64,000 nt of DNA, from contig CAMATW010000005.1 of assembly GCA_945861305.1 (NCBI GenBank), forward strand, positions 16,399-80,398, given 5' to 3'. The notes beneath the pieces are model-generated. The model was not told where the DNA came from. It was given only the letters and a program-made list of their open reading frames with translations, and did no database searches. The position numbers were made by a program, and so were the translations under genes. Of the stretch, positions 8,780 through 16,887 are shown in pieces (within the stretch, counting starts at the first letter, position 1; the number at the start of each line of letters is the position of its first letter). The DNA comes from Bordetella parapertussis (lineage in GTDB: Bacteria; Pseudomonadota; Gammaproteobacteria; Burkholderiales; Burkholderiaceae_C).

Positions 8780-9778
8780 GAGCCCTTTAAGCGCGGTGCT
8801 CTCCAAACCCGCCGCCTTGCAGTCATCGATGTACTGGCGAATAACGTCTTGGAAATTGGCATCAGGCTGCAAGCCCAAGCGAGGGGCGCGTAAGGCTTTG
8901 GCACCCTTGGGCCAATTGGCGACGATGCCAGCGACGCGCTCATCGCGTTGAAACTTCACACGGGCTCGCACCGCAGGACCCGCCACCGCTTCCAAGGCAT
9001 CGAGCATTTGCTGCACCGTGACATTCAGGGCAGGCAAATTCATTGCGCTTCGGCCTTGGAAATCCTCGGCGCTGGCTTCAAAAATCGCAATCAAACTGCG
9101 CACCGTCACGCCAGGTGACGAGACGGGGTGCGACACCGTGGCGTCCACAGGGCAAATGGATTCCTCACCTGCCAAGGGTTCGCGCAAGATGCCGCTGAAA
9201 AACGAAGAGGCTGCACCGTTTGGCTTGCCAGGGCGCACACTGACTGTCATCAGGCGAGCGCTTCGGCCATCGATAAAGCCTTTGCGACTGTAGTCGGCCA
9301 CCATAACCTCGCACATCAATTTTTGTGCGCCGTACGAGGTTTGTGGCGTGGTGAAGGTGTCGTCGGTGACGACATCGGGCAAAGGATGGGCTGGGTCGGG
9401 GCCGTACACCGCCACCGAGCTGCTGAACAGCAAACGTGGCTTGTTGCCAGCCGAACGCAAGGCGTCGAGCAAGGCGCGGGTACTGTCCACATTCGAGCGC
9501 ATACCCAAATCAAAATCAGCTTCGCACTCGCCTGAAACCGCAGAGGCCAGATGGAACACGCCGTCGAACTTGGCCTGTGCAAATCCGGCGCATTGATCTA
9601 GCAAAGGTCCCGTCAACACCGCCACGCGGTGGTCTGCAGCCAAATCGGCAGGGGCAGGAAATTGATCCGCCAAAACGACTTGGGTGAGTGTTTGGCCAGC
9701 CAGTGTGCCTTTGGCCAACAGGGTACGTGCCAAGCGGACGCCTAAGAATCCGGCTCCGCCGGTGATCAACAGCTTCAT
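8777..9778 (-). CDS. denD: D-erythronate dehydrogenase-like NAD-dependent epimerase/dehydratase
   Basis: The 333-residue protein belongs to the extended short-chain dehydrogenases. Its NAD-binding motif is GGAGFLGVRLARTL at the N-terminus, with SSSVAVYG and YGAQK (the YxxxK pair) as catalytic parts. The SVRPGKPNGAASSFFSGI segment is typical of DenD, which oxidises D-erythronate in four-carbon sugar-acid catabolism. The usual partner genes otnK and otnC are not in the window, so the substrate is inferred from family resemblance. GAGG lies six bases before the ATG at 9778. The gene is divergent from the ABC importer operon and converges on the dehydratase. Confidence 0.8.
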   Translation of the reverse strand: MKLLITGGAGFLGVRLARTLLAKGTLAGQTLTQVVLADQFPAPADLAADHRVAVLTGPLLDQCAGFAQAKFDGVFHLASAVSGECEADFDLGMRSNVDSTRALLDALRSAGNKPRLLFSSSVAVYGPDPAHPLPDVVTDDTFTTPQTSYGAQKLMCEVMVADYSRKGFIDGRSARLMTVSVRPGKPNGAASSFFSGILREPLAGEESICPVDATVSHPVSSPGVTVRSLIAIFEASAEDFQGRSAMNLPALNVTVQQMLDALEAVAGPAVRARVKFQRDERVAGIVANWPKGAKALRAPRLGLQPDANFQDVIRQYIDDCKAAGLESTALKGL

Positions 9779-9940
9779 GGTGTGCCTCGGTTACAAAGAA
9801 AAGAGTCACAGCATAACCGCCAACACTTCTCAGAATGTAGGCTTTGTCAACGGGTTAGCCCTGATGGACGCCGTACCATCGACAGGTAAGCTTGATTTCA
9901 ATGATGCGTCCTGTGCGCACCCCCTCTTGCGGAGTTTTCC

Positions 9941-11005
9941 ATGGCCAGCGTCACCATCGGTCAAGTACACAAGTACTTTGGCCGCACCCACATCATCCAA
10001 GGTGTCAGCGTGGATATCGCCGATGGCGAGTTTTGCGTGCTGGTTGGCCCCTCGGGTTGTGGCAAATCCACCTTGCTGCGCATGATTGCAGGCCTTGAGG
10101 AAATCTCGGGCGGCGATATTTACATTGGCGACAAACGTGTCAACGACATGCCGCCCAAAGAGCGTGACATCGCGATGGTTTTCCAAAACTACGCCCTCTA
10201 TCCCCACATGACGGTGCGCGACAACATGGCGTTTTCTTTGTTGCTGGCCAAACAATCCACACAAGTCATTGCTGAACGGGTCGACATCGCCGCTGGCATC
10301 TTGGGTTTGCATTCCCTCTTAGACCGCTTTCCCCGCCAACTCTCAGGCGGGCAGCGCCAGCGGGTGGCCATGGGTCGCGCCATCGTGCGTGACCCGCAGG
10401 TGTTTTTGTTTGACGAGCCGCTATCCAACCTTGACGCCAAGCTGCGCGTGTCCATGCGCACCGAAATCAAAGAGCTGCACCAACGCCTGAAAACCACGTC
10501 CATTTACGTCACCCACGACCAAATTGAGGCCATGACCATGGCCGACAAAATCGTCGTCATGCGCGATGGCGTGGTCGAGCAAATTGGCTCACCCCTGCAG
10601 CTTTACGACCACCCTGCCAACCAGTTTGTGGCGGGCTTCATTGGCTCGCCCTCTATGAACTTTTTGCCCGGTACGGTGCGCGGTGCGCAAGTGGCGCTGC
10701 CTGATGGCATCTTGCTGCCCATGCCCCTGAATGCCCGCGCCAACGAAGGCCAAGCGGTGATTTACGGCATACGACCCGAACATTTGGCCATTGCCAGCGG
10801 CAGCGAGGGATTGGCCACCGAGGTGGTGGTGGTCGAGCCGACAGGCGCAGACACCCAAGTGTTCACCAAAATTGCAGGCGTAGAAGTGACCTCGGTGTTT
10901 CGCGAGCGCCATACCTTCACGCCTGGCAGCACCATCCGTTTGCAACCCGACGCGAGCCGCGCCCATTTGTTTGACGCTGCCAGCGGCAAAGCCCTCAAGC
11001 CTTAA
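9941..11005 (+). CDS. ABC transporter ATP-binding protein, MalK/UgpC type
   Basis: The 354-residue ATPase has Walker A GPSGCGKST (about 37-45), signature LSGGQRQRVAMGRAIV, Walker B VFLFDEPLSNLDAKLR and switch His in VTHD. About 110 C-terminal residues form the OB-fold regulatory domain typical of MalK/UgpC/MsmX subunits of CUT1 importers. It energises uptake by the two permeases encoded two genes downstream. The start at 9941 follows a GGAG sequence. It is the first gene of a four-gene operon with substrate-binding protein and permeases. The sugar or polyol transported cannot be read from this subunit. Confidence 0.93.
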   Translation: MASVTIGQVHKYFGRTHIIQGVSVDIADGEFCVLVGPSGCGKSTLLRMIAGLEEISGGDIYIGDKRVNDMPPKERDIAMVFQNYALYPHMTVRDNMAFSLLLAKQSTQVIAERVDIAAGILGLHSLLDRFPRQLSGGQRQRVAMGRAIVRDPQVFLFDEPLSNLDAKLRVSMRTEIKELHQRLKTTSIYVTHDQIEAMTMADKIVVMRDGVVEQIGSPLQLYDHPANQFVAGFIGSPSMNFLPGTVRGAQVALPDGILLPMPLNARANEGQAVIYGIRPEHLAIASGSEGLATEVVVVEPTGADTQVFTKIAGVEVTSVFRERHTFTPGSTIRLQPDASRAHLFDAASGKALKP

Positions 11006-11040
11006 CGCGCACACCCAACCCCATTGCCACAGGAGGCTTT

Positions 11041-12360
11041 ATGACCGAAACCACCCGTCGCCAATTCATCCAATCCACCAGTGTTGCCACCGGCGCTGTG
11101 GCTGCCGCGCCCATGCTCTTCAGTACCCCCGCTGGTGCGCAATGGACCAATGTGCCCGAGAAAGACGCCAAGCTGCGGGTGCTTCGCTGGAGCCGCTTTG
11201 TGCAGGGTGACATCGACACCTACTTGGCCAATGTCAAAAAATTCACCGAAAAAACCGGCATTGAGGTGCGGGTGGACAACGAGGGCTGGGAAGATGTGCG
11301 CCCCAAAGCGGCTGTAGCGGCCAACACTGGCGCAGGCCCCGACATCATCTTGTCCACCAACGATGACGCCAACCTCTATCCCGACAAACTGCTCGATGTC
11401 TCCGACGTTTGCGACTACTTAGGCAAAAAATACGGCGGCTGGTACCCCGCTTGCGAAACTTACCTCAAACCCGATGGCAAAAAATGGATAGGTGTGCCAC
11501 TGGGGGCCAGCGGCGCCATCATGGTGTATCGCCAAAGCCATCTCAAGGCCGCAGGCATCACCACCTTCCCCAAGGACACTGACGGCTTTTTGAAAATGTT
11601 CCAAGCCCTCAAGTCAAAAGGCACACCCGGCGGCATGGCGCTGGGCAACGCCACCGGCGACAGCGGTTGGACGCACTGGCTCATTTGGGCCTTTGGCGGC
11701 TCTATCGTCGACAAAAATAACAAGGTGATCATCAACAGCCCGCAAACCGTCAAGGCCTTGGAGTTCGCCAAAGAGCTTTATGCCACCTTCATCCCCGGTA
11801 CCTTGTCGTGGCTTGACCCGAACAACAACAAAGCATTTTTGGATGGCCAACTCAGCGTCACCAACAACGGCATTTCCATCTATTACGCAGCAAAAAAATC
11901 GGACAATCCCACGGTCAACGCGCTCGCCGCAGACATTGGACACGCCCCGTTTCCTGTGGGCCCTGTGGGCATCCCCACCGAGTACCACTTGTTTTTCAAC
12001 CAAATGATTTTCAAGTACACCAAGTACCCTAACGCAGCCAAAGAATTTTTGCGTTTCATGATGGAAGAAGAGCAGTACGGTGCTTGGTTGCAAGGCGCAG
12101 GCGGCTATGTGTCGCACCCTTTGGCGGCCTATGGCAAAAATCCCATCTGGACGGTGGACCCCAAGCACACTCCCTACCGCGATTCAGTGAAAAACATGCG
12201 CCCTTCGGGCTATGCCGGTCAACTGGGCTATGCCTCTGCGGGTGCCATGGCTGACTTCATCGTCTGCAATATGGTGGCCGAAGCCGCCTCGGGTGCCCAA
12301 ACCCCCGAAGCCGCCGCCCAACGCGCCCAAAAACGCGCTGAACGCTATTACAAAACCTGA
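11041..12360 (+). CDS. ABC transporter extracellular sugar-binding protein (family 1), Tat-exported
   Basis: The 439-residue protein begins TETTRRQFIQSTSVATGA, with a twin-arginine RRQF signal and an AGA cleavage region near residue 35. Tat export implies it folds before reaching the periplasm. The rest is a family 1 extracellular solute-binding fold, with GPDIILSTNDDANLY and a C-terminal MMEEEQYGAWL helix region. It should capture a carbohydrate or polyol for the adjacent importer. AGGAGG lies upstream. Its stop shares one base with the start of the next gene (TGATG), so translation is probably coupled. The ligand is unknown; sugar-acid neighbours hint at a sugar-derived substrate. Confidence 0.92.
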   Translation: MTETTRRQFIQSTSVATGAVAAAPMLFSTPAGAQWTNVPEKDAKLRVLRWSRFVQGDIDTYLANVKKFTEKTGIEVRVDNEGWEDVRPKAAVAANTGAGPDIILSTNDDANLYPDKLLDVSDVCDYLGKKYGGWYPACETYLKPDGKKWIGVPLGASGAIMVYRQSHLKAAGITTFPKDTDGFLKMFQALKSKGTPGGMALGNATGDSGWTHWLIWAFGGSIVDKNNKVIINSPQTVKALEFAKELYATFIPGTLSWLDPNNNKAFLDGQLSVTNNGISIYYAAKKSDNPTVNALAADIGHAPFPVGPVGIPTEYHLFFNQMIFKYTKYPNAAKEFLRFMMEEEQYGAWLQGAGGYVSHPLAAYGKNPIWTVDPKHTPYRDSVKNMRPSGYAGQLGYASAGAMADFIVCNMVAEAASGAQTPEAAAQRAQKRAERYYKT

Positions 12361-13262
12361 TGCTGACTCGACTGCAAAACAGCCGCAACGGGCTGGGCCT
12401 GCTGTTCATGCTGCCCGCCACGGCGCTGCTGGTCGTCTTTCTTACCTACCCGCTGGGTTTGGGCATTTGGCTGGGCTTTACCGACACCAAGATCGGGCGC
12501 GAAGGCATGTTCATTGGCCTAGAGAACTACGAATTTTTATGGGAGGACGCTGTCACCCGCTTGGCCTTGTTCAACACCTTGTTTTATACCTTTGTGGCCA
12601 GTGTGCTGAAGTTCTTTTTAGGTCTGTGGCTTGCGATTTTGCTCAATGAGCGTATGCCCTTCAAAACTTTTTTTCGCTCGGTCATTTTATTGCCCTACAT
12701 CGTGCCCACCGCTTTGTCGGCGATCGCTTTTTGGTGGCTGTACGATGCGCAGTTTTCCATCATCAGCTGGGTGCTGGTCAAAGCCGGTTGGATTGATAAC
12801 TACATCGACTTCTTAGGCGACCCTTGGAACGCACGTTTCTCAGTGCTGGCCGCCAATGTGTGGCGCGGCGTACCGTTTGTGGCCATCACCTTGCTGGCAG
12901 GATTGCAAACCATTTCACCTTCGTTGTATGAAGCCGCAGCCATTGATGGCGCTACCGCTTGGCAACGCTTTCGCCACATCACCTTACCCTTGCTCACCCC
13001 CATGATTGCGGTGGTGATGACGTTTTCAGTGCTCTTCACCTTCACCGACTTTCAGCTGATCTACGTCATCACACGCGGTGGCCCCCTTAACGCCACACAC
13101 CTGATGGCCACGCTGTCTTTCCAACGCGCCATCTCCGGCGGGGCTTTAGGCGAAGGAGCAGCAATTGCCATCTCTATGGTCCCGTTTTTACTGGCCGCAA
13201 TTTTGTTCAGTTACTTCGGGTTGCAAAGACGCGCCTGGCAACAAGGGGGCAGTGACAAATGA
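12360..13262 (+). CDS. ABC transporter permease, CUT1 type (MalF/UgpA-like)
   Basis: The 300-residue protein has about six hydrophobic segments. The EAA loop that contacts the ATPase appears as YEAAAIDGATAWQRFRHITLPLL near residue 190. This is the first of the two inner-membrane channel subunits. It overlaps the binding-protein gene by one base and the next permease by four (ATGA), placing it firmly in the operon. Length is usual for the family. Confidence 0.93.
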   Translation: MLTRLQNSRNGLGLLFMLPATALLVVFLTYPLGLGIWLGFTDTKIGREGMFIGLENYEFLWEDAVTRLALFNTLFYTFVASVLKFFLGLWLAILLNERMPFKTFFRSVILLPYIVPTALSAIAFWWLYDAQFSIISWVLVKAGWIDNYIDFLGDPWNARFSVLAANVWRGVPFVAITLLAGLQTISPSLYEAAAIDGATAWQRFRHITLPLLTPMIAVVMTFSVLFTFTDFQLIYVITRGGPLNATHLMATLSFQRAISGGALGEGAAIAISMVPFLLAAILFSYFGLQRRAWQQGGSDK

Positions 13263-14134
13263 GCGATTCCAAAGACGACGACAGCCAAGGCATGGGCTAT
13301 TTGGACACGGCTCGCACCCGTTGGATGACGGTGTACGCGCCGCTGGGTATTTTTGTGTTTGTGTTGTTGTTTCCTTTTTACTGGATGATCATCACCTCGG
13401 TCAAGCCCAACAACGAATTGCTTTCGCGTGACGGCAACCCGTTTTGGGTAATCAAGCCAACCTTAGAGCATTTCCACAAACTGCTGTTCAAAACCGCCTA
13501 CCCCGAGTGGCTCTGGAACACGGTTTTCATCTCGGTCATCTCCACTGTGGTGTCGCTGGCTTGTGCGGTGCTGGCGGCTTACGCCATTGAGCGCCTGCGC
13601 TTCAAAGGCTCGCGCCAAGTGGGACTGGGCATTTTTCTGGCCTATTTGGTGCCACCCTCTATTTTGTTCATTCCCTTGGCCACCATTGTTTTCAAGCTGG
13701 GCTTGTTTGACACCCGCTGGGCGCTGATCCTGACCTACCCCACTTTCCTGATCCCCTTTTGCACGTGGTTGCTGATGGGCTACTTCCGCTCTATTCCCTT
13801 TGAGCTTGAAGAGTGCGCTTTGATTGATGGCGCCACTCGCTTTGAAATTTTGTGGAAGATCATCTTGCCGCTGTCGGTGCCAGGGCTCATTTCCGCTGGT
13901 ATTTTTGCCTTCACCTTGTCGTGGAACGAGTTCATTTACGCCCTCACCTTCATCTCGTCTTCCGAGGTGAAAACCGTACCGGTCGGGGTCATCACCGAAC
14001 TGGTCGAGGGCGATGTCTACCACTGGGGCTCACTCATGGCGGGTGCCTTGTTTGGTTCGATACCCGTGGCGGTGCTGTACTCGTTCTTTGTCGACCACTA
14101 TGTGTCGGGCATGACAGGCGCGGTCAAGGAATAA
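13259..14134 (+). CDS. ABC transporter permease, CUT1 type (MalG/UgpE-like)
   Basis: The 291-residue inner-membrane protein has a cytoplasmic N-terminus and about six membrane segments. The EAA motif reads ELEECALIDGATRFEILWKI near residue 180, with the usual G-A spacing. It pairs with the preceding permease to form the translocation path. The start ATG overlaps the previous stop by four bases. The operon seems to end here: a small hairpin and pdxH follow. Confidence 0.93.
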   Translation: MSDSKDDDSQGMGYLDTARTRWMTVYAPLGIFVFVLLFPFYWMIITSVKPNNELLSRDGNPFWVIKPTLEHFHKLLFKTAYPEWLWNTVFISVISTVVSLACAVLAAYAIERLRFKGSRQVGLGIFLAYLVPPSILFIPLATIVFKLGLFDTRWALILTYPTFLIPFCTWLLMGYFRSIPFELEECALIDGATRFEILWKIILPLSVPGLISAGIFAFTLSWNEFIYALTFISSSEVKTVPVGVITELVEGDVYHWGSLMAGALFGSIPVAVLYSFFVDHYVSGMTGAVKE

Positions 14135-14142
14135 GATAAGCC

Positions 14143-14158
14143 CCTTCTCAATAGAAGG
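14143..14158 (+). promoter_or_regulatory. Small hairpin that includes the pdxH ribosome-binding site
   Basis: CCTTCT and AGAAGG pair perfectly around CAAT. The right arm AGAAGG is the only Shine-Dalgarno-like sequence before the pdxH ATG at 14167 (eight bases away). The hairpin could limit pdxH translation or act as a weak end to the ABC operon. There is no T-tract after it. Confidence 0.35.
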
Positions 14159-14166
14159 TGTGGGTG

Positions 14167-14808
14167 ATGACCAAAATTTCGCTGGCCGATATGCGCAAGA
14201 GCTACCAAAGCGCCGAGCTTTTGGAAGAAAGCGCACAAATCCACCCTATGCGGCAGTTCGAGCAATGGCTGCATGAAGCCTTGCAAGCCGAGGTCCCTGA
14301 GCCCAACGCCATGACCTTGGCCACCGTCGGCAGCGATATGCGCCCGAGCACCCGCGTGGTGCTCATCAAAGGCTATGACGACCACGGACTGGTTTGGTAC
14401 ACCAATTACGACAGCCGCAAAGGCCAAGAGCTGGCAGGCAACCCTTTTGCTTCGCTGCAATTTCACTGGGTAGAGCTCGAGCGTGTGGTGCGTATCGAGG
14501 GCCGTGTGAGCAAAATCAGTGAAGAGGAAAGCGACGCTTACTTCCACAGCCGCCCCTTGGACTCACGCATAGGCGCTTGGGCCAGTCCGCAAAGCCAAGT
14601 GATTGCTTCTCGTACACAGTTGGTGACCCAAGCCGCCAGCTACATGGCGAAATTTGGTATGAAGCCACCCCGCCCGCCACACTGGGGGGGCTACAGGCTC
14701 ACGCCTGATCGCTGGGAGTTTTGGCAAGGCGGTGTGGCACGTTTGCATGACCGCCTGAGCTACCGTCTGCAAGACGGCGCATGGGCCCAAGAACGGTTGG
14801 CGCCTTAA
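14167..14808 (+). CDS. pdxH: Pyridoxamine 5'-phosphate oxidase
   Basis: The 213-residue protein shows [25 protein letters not shown], whose parts are the FMN-binding start of the family, then [19 protein letters not shown] and the C-terminal segment ending DRLSYRL. PdxH oxidises pyridoxine or pyridoxamine 5'-phosphate to pyridoxal 5'-phosphate with FMN in the cytoplasm. I chose the ATG at 14167 because AGAAGG lies eight bases upstream. A GTG at 14158 in the same frame is possible. Family length is about 210-220 residues. Its 3' end converges on msrA. Confidence 0.95.
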   Translation: MTKISLADMRKSYQSAELLEESAQIHPMRQFEQWLHEALQAEVPEPNAMTLATVGSDMRPSTRVVLIKGYDDHGLVWYTNYDSRKGQELAGNPFASLQFHWVELERVVRIEGRVSKISEEESDAYFHSRPLDSRIGAWASPQSQVIASRTQLVTQAASYMAKFGMKPPRPPHWGGYRLTPDRWEFWQGGVARLHDRLSYRLQDGAWAQERLAP

Positions 14809-14822
14809 GTCAGGGCTTTAGG

Positions 14823-15371
14823 TTAAGGTTTAAGCCAATGCACAAAGTGTTGCTGCAGTTTTTTTACCTTGGGAGCCACCACAAAGGTGCAATAGCCTTG
14901 GTGGGGGTTGTGCTGGAAATAGTCTTGGTGGTAATCCTCGGCGGGCCAATAGTGTTCTAGCGGCATGACCTCGGTCACGATGGGACTGTCAAACTGCCCC
15001 AAACTGGTCACCTCAGAGATCAACTGCAAAGCCGCCATGTGGTCTGCATCATTAGAAACATAAATGCCACTGCGGTACTGGGTGCCCACATCGTTGCCTT
15101 GGCGGTTCAAGCTGGTCGGGTCGTGAATCTCGAAAAAAATGTCCAAGATGTCACGCAAAGTGATGATGCTGTTGTCATACCGCAAACGCACCACTTCGTT
15201 AAAACCGGTGCGCCCTGTGCAGACTTGTTCATAGGAGGGACGCGCGGGCCCCAAGCCATTGCTGTAACCCGACTCGACATCCAATACCCCACGCACACGC
15301 ACAAACACCGCCTCTGTGCACCAGAAACAGCCTCCGCCCAAAGTGATGGTTGAATTTGCCATGCAGAGCAT
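14823..15371 (-). CDS. msrA: Peptide methionine sulfoxide reductase MsrA
   Basis: The protein of about 182 residues carries the catalytic motif GGCFWCTEAVF near the N-terminus, followed by GYSNG and the conserved YHQDYFQHNPHQGYC block near the C-terminus. It reduces methionine-S-sulfoxide in damaged proteins. AGGAG lies eight bases before the ATG at 15371 (MLCMANS), so I prefer that start. ATG at 15362 and GTG at 15380 are alternatives. The gene converges on pdxH with 14 bases between. Confidence 0.95.
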   Translation of the reverse strand: MLCMANSTITLGGGCFWCTEAVFVRVRGVLDVESGYSNGLGPARPSYEQVCTGRTGFNEVVRLRYDNSIITLRDILDIFFEIHDPTSLNRQGNDVGTQYRSGIYVSNDADHMAALQLISEVTSLGQFDSPIVTEVMPLEHYWPAEDYHQDYFQHNPHQGYCTFVVAPKVKKLQQHFVHWLKP

Positions 15372-15427
15372 CTTAGCCACTCCTGTTCCCTGTGGGAAAC
15401 TCAGGGCATTGAGCTTGCCCTTTGCCT

Positions 15428-16189
15428 ATGCTGACCTGGATTGGCCCTTACAAACCCCTGATTTCTGCCCTGTTGATGCCGCCTGCCAGCCTTTTGCTGC
15501 TGATGTTGGCGGGTGTGGTGTTGATGAGGTTCTCTAAGCGCTGGGGTAAAGCCATTTGTGCGATTGGGGCTGTGCTGCTCTGGGTGCTCAGCTGCAGCGC
15601 CACCGCTTACGGTCTGAATCAACTTTTGCTGCGCACTTACCCGCCGCTTGCCACAGAAGCTTTGGAGCAAGCCCAAGCTATCGTGGTGCTAGGCGGGGGC
15701 ATCGAGTTGTATGCACCGCAGTATGGTCGGCCCATCATCGGCTCAGAGGCCCACCAACGCTTGGTTTATGGTAGGTACTTAAAATCCCTTCACGACTTGC
15801 CATTGGTGTACAGCGGAGGCAAGGGCTGGGGCGCACCCTCAGCTCAAACCGTGACCGAGGCGCAAGTGGCTGCCTATGTGCTGCAGCGAGATTTTGGTCA
15901 GACTTTCCTCTTGGGCGATGAGGAGTCACGGGACACCCGCGAAAACGCTTTGCGTTCTTATGCCGTTTTGTCGGTCAAGGGGATTAAGCGCATTGCATTG
16001 GTTACCCACGACTGGCATATGCAGCGCAGCGTCATGCTGTTTGAGGCTGCAGGCTTTGAGGTGATGCCCGCCCCCATGGGATACACCCAGCCGCCCATGC
16101 GCTGGGACACCGATTACCTGCCCTCGACAGATGGACTCAGATCCAGCAAAAGGGTTTTACATGAGTGGCTGGGTCGGTTACATTACTAA
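15428..16189 (+). CDS. YdcF/ElyC-type DUF218 membrane protein
   Basis: The protein has 253 residues. Two N-terminal hydrophobic segments (about 12-32 and 40-60) precede a DUF218 domain beginning AIVVLGGGIELYAPQYG, with LGDEESRDTRENA and LVTHDWHMQRSVMLFEAAG later. This is the layout of ElyC/SanA/YdcF proteins, linked in Escherichia coli to cell-envelope polysaccharide and peptidoglycan precursor metabolism. The function in this organism is inference. ATG at 15428 is preferred over TTG at 15422. The stop codon lies inside a palindrome that may be the operator of the following tetR gene. Confidence 0.85.
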   Translation: MLTWIGPYKPLISALLMPPASLLLLMLAGVVLMRFSKRWGKAICAIGAVLLWVLSCSATAYGLNQLLLRTYPPLATEALEQAQAIVVLGGGIELYAPQYGRPIIGSEAHQRLVYGRYLKSLHDLPLVYSGGKGWGAPSAQTVTEAQVAAYVLQRDFGQTFLLGDEESRDTRENALRSYAVLSVKGIKRIALVTHDWHMQRSVMLFEAAGFEVMPAPMGYTQPPMRWDTDYLPSTDGLRSSKRVLHEWLGRLHY

Positions 16190-16200
16190 CCAGTCAGTCA
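16183..16200. promoter_or_regulatory. Candidate TetR-type operator
   Basis: TTACTAAC and GTCAGTCA form an imperfect inverted repeat around CA (six of eight arm positions match). It ends five bases before the regulator start. TetR repressors of RND pumps commonly bind such palindromes next to their own gene, so autoregulation is the likely role. It also overlaps the end of the DUF218 gene. Confidence 0.45.
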
Positions 16201-16205
16201 TTAAT

Positions 16206-16859
16206 ATGCAAACCACCACATTTTCCAACGATGCGCCCAGTGTGCACAAACGTGAACGCCGCAAAGAGGCCCGCCCCGGCGAGTTGCTTGACGCCGCGCT
16301 GAGCCTGTTTGTGAACAAAGGTTTTTCCGCCACCAAGGTGGAAGATGTGGCAGCCAGCGCTGGGGTGTCCAAGGGCACCTTGTTTCTTTATTTTTCAAGC
16401 AAAGAAGACTTGTTCAAAGCAGTGATTCGTGCCAATTTGGCCGATCATTTTCCCGCATGGAACCAAGAGTTCGAGGAATTTCAGGGCTCTACCTCAGACA
16501 TGCTGGAGTACGCCATGGTGTCTTGGTGGCAACGCATAGGCTCGACCGACGCCAGTGGCATCACCAAATTGGTCATGAGCGAAGCGCACAATTTTCCGGA
16601 GGTTGTTGAGTTTTATGACCAAGAGGTGATTCGCCCTGGCCATGAACTTTTCAAACGCATCTTGCAACGCGGCATTGATCATGAAGAATTTGTGGCATTC
16701 GATACCGATTTGGCGGTTCACAGTTTGGTCAGCGCCATCTTGTATGTGAACATGTGGAAACATTCCTTGGCCTGTAACGCCTCACTCAATTCACTTAATC
16801 CTGAAGCATTCTTGCGCAACCACGTGCACCTGATGGTGCAGGGTTGGCGCCAGTGCTGA
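16206..16859 (+). CDS. TetR/AcrR-family transcriptional regulator of the efflux operon
   Basis: The 217-residue protein has an N-terminal TetR helix-turn-helix: LLDAALSLFVNKGFSATKVE, then DVAASAGVSKGTLFLYFSSK. The remaining helical domain binds an inducer and is not assignable. It is encoded immediately upstream of, and on the same strand as, the RND pump genes, so it most likely represses the operon and itself. I chose ATG 16206, close to the family start. It has no clear Shine-Dalgarno sequence, so translation may be coupled or leaderless. An earlier in-frame ATG at 16131 lies inside the DUF218 gene and is unlikely. Confidence 0.9.
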   Translation: MQTTTFSNDAPSVHKRERRKEARPGELLDAALSLFVNKGFSATKVEDVAASAGVSKGTLFLYFSSKEDLFKAVIRANLADHFPAWNQEFEEFQGSTSDMLEYAMVSWWQRIGSTDASGITKLVMSEAHNFPEVVEFYDQEVIRPGHELFKRILQRGIDHEEFVAFDTDLAVHSLVSAILYVNMWKHSLACNASLNSLNPEAFLRNHVHLMVQGWRQC

Positions 16860-16887
16860 GAAGACCCTTTTATCGGAGCAAGCGCAG

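Noticed and set aside
14823..15371. MsrA-MsrB fusion
   Set aside because: The length and motifs end with the MsrA domain; no MsrB zinc or catalytic motif follows.
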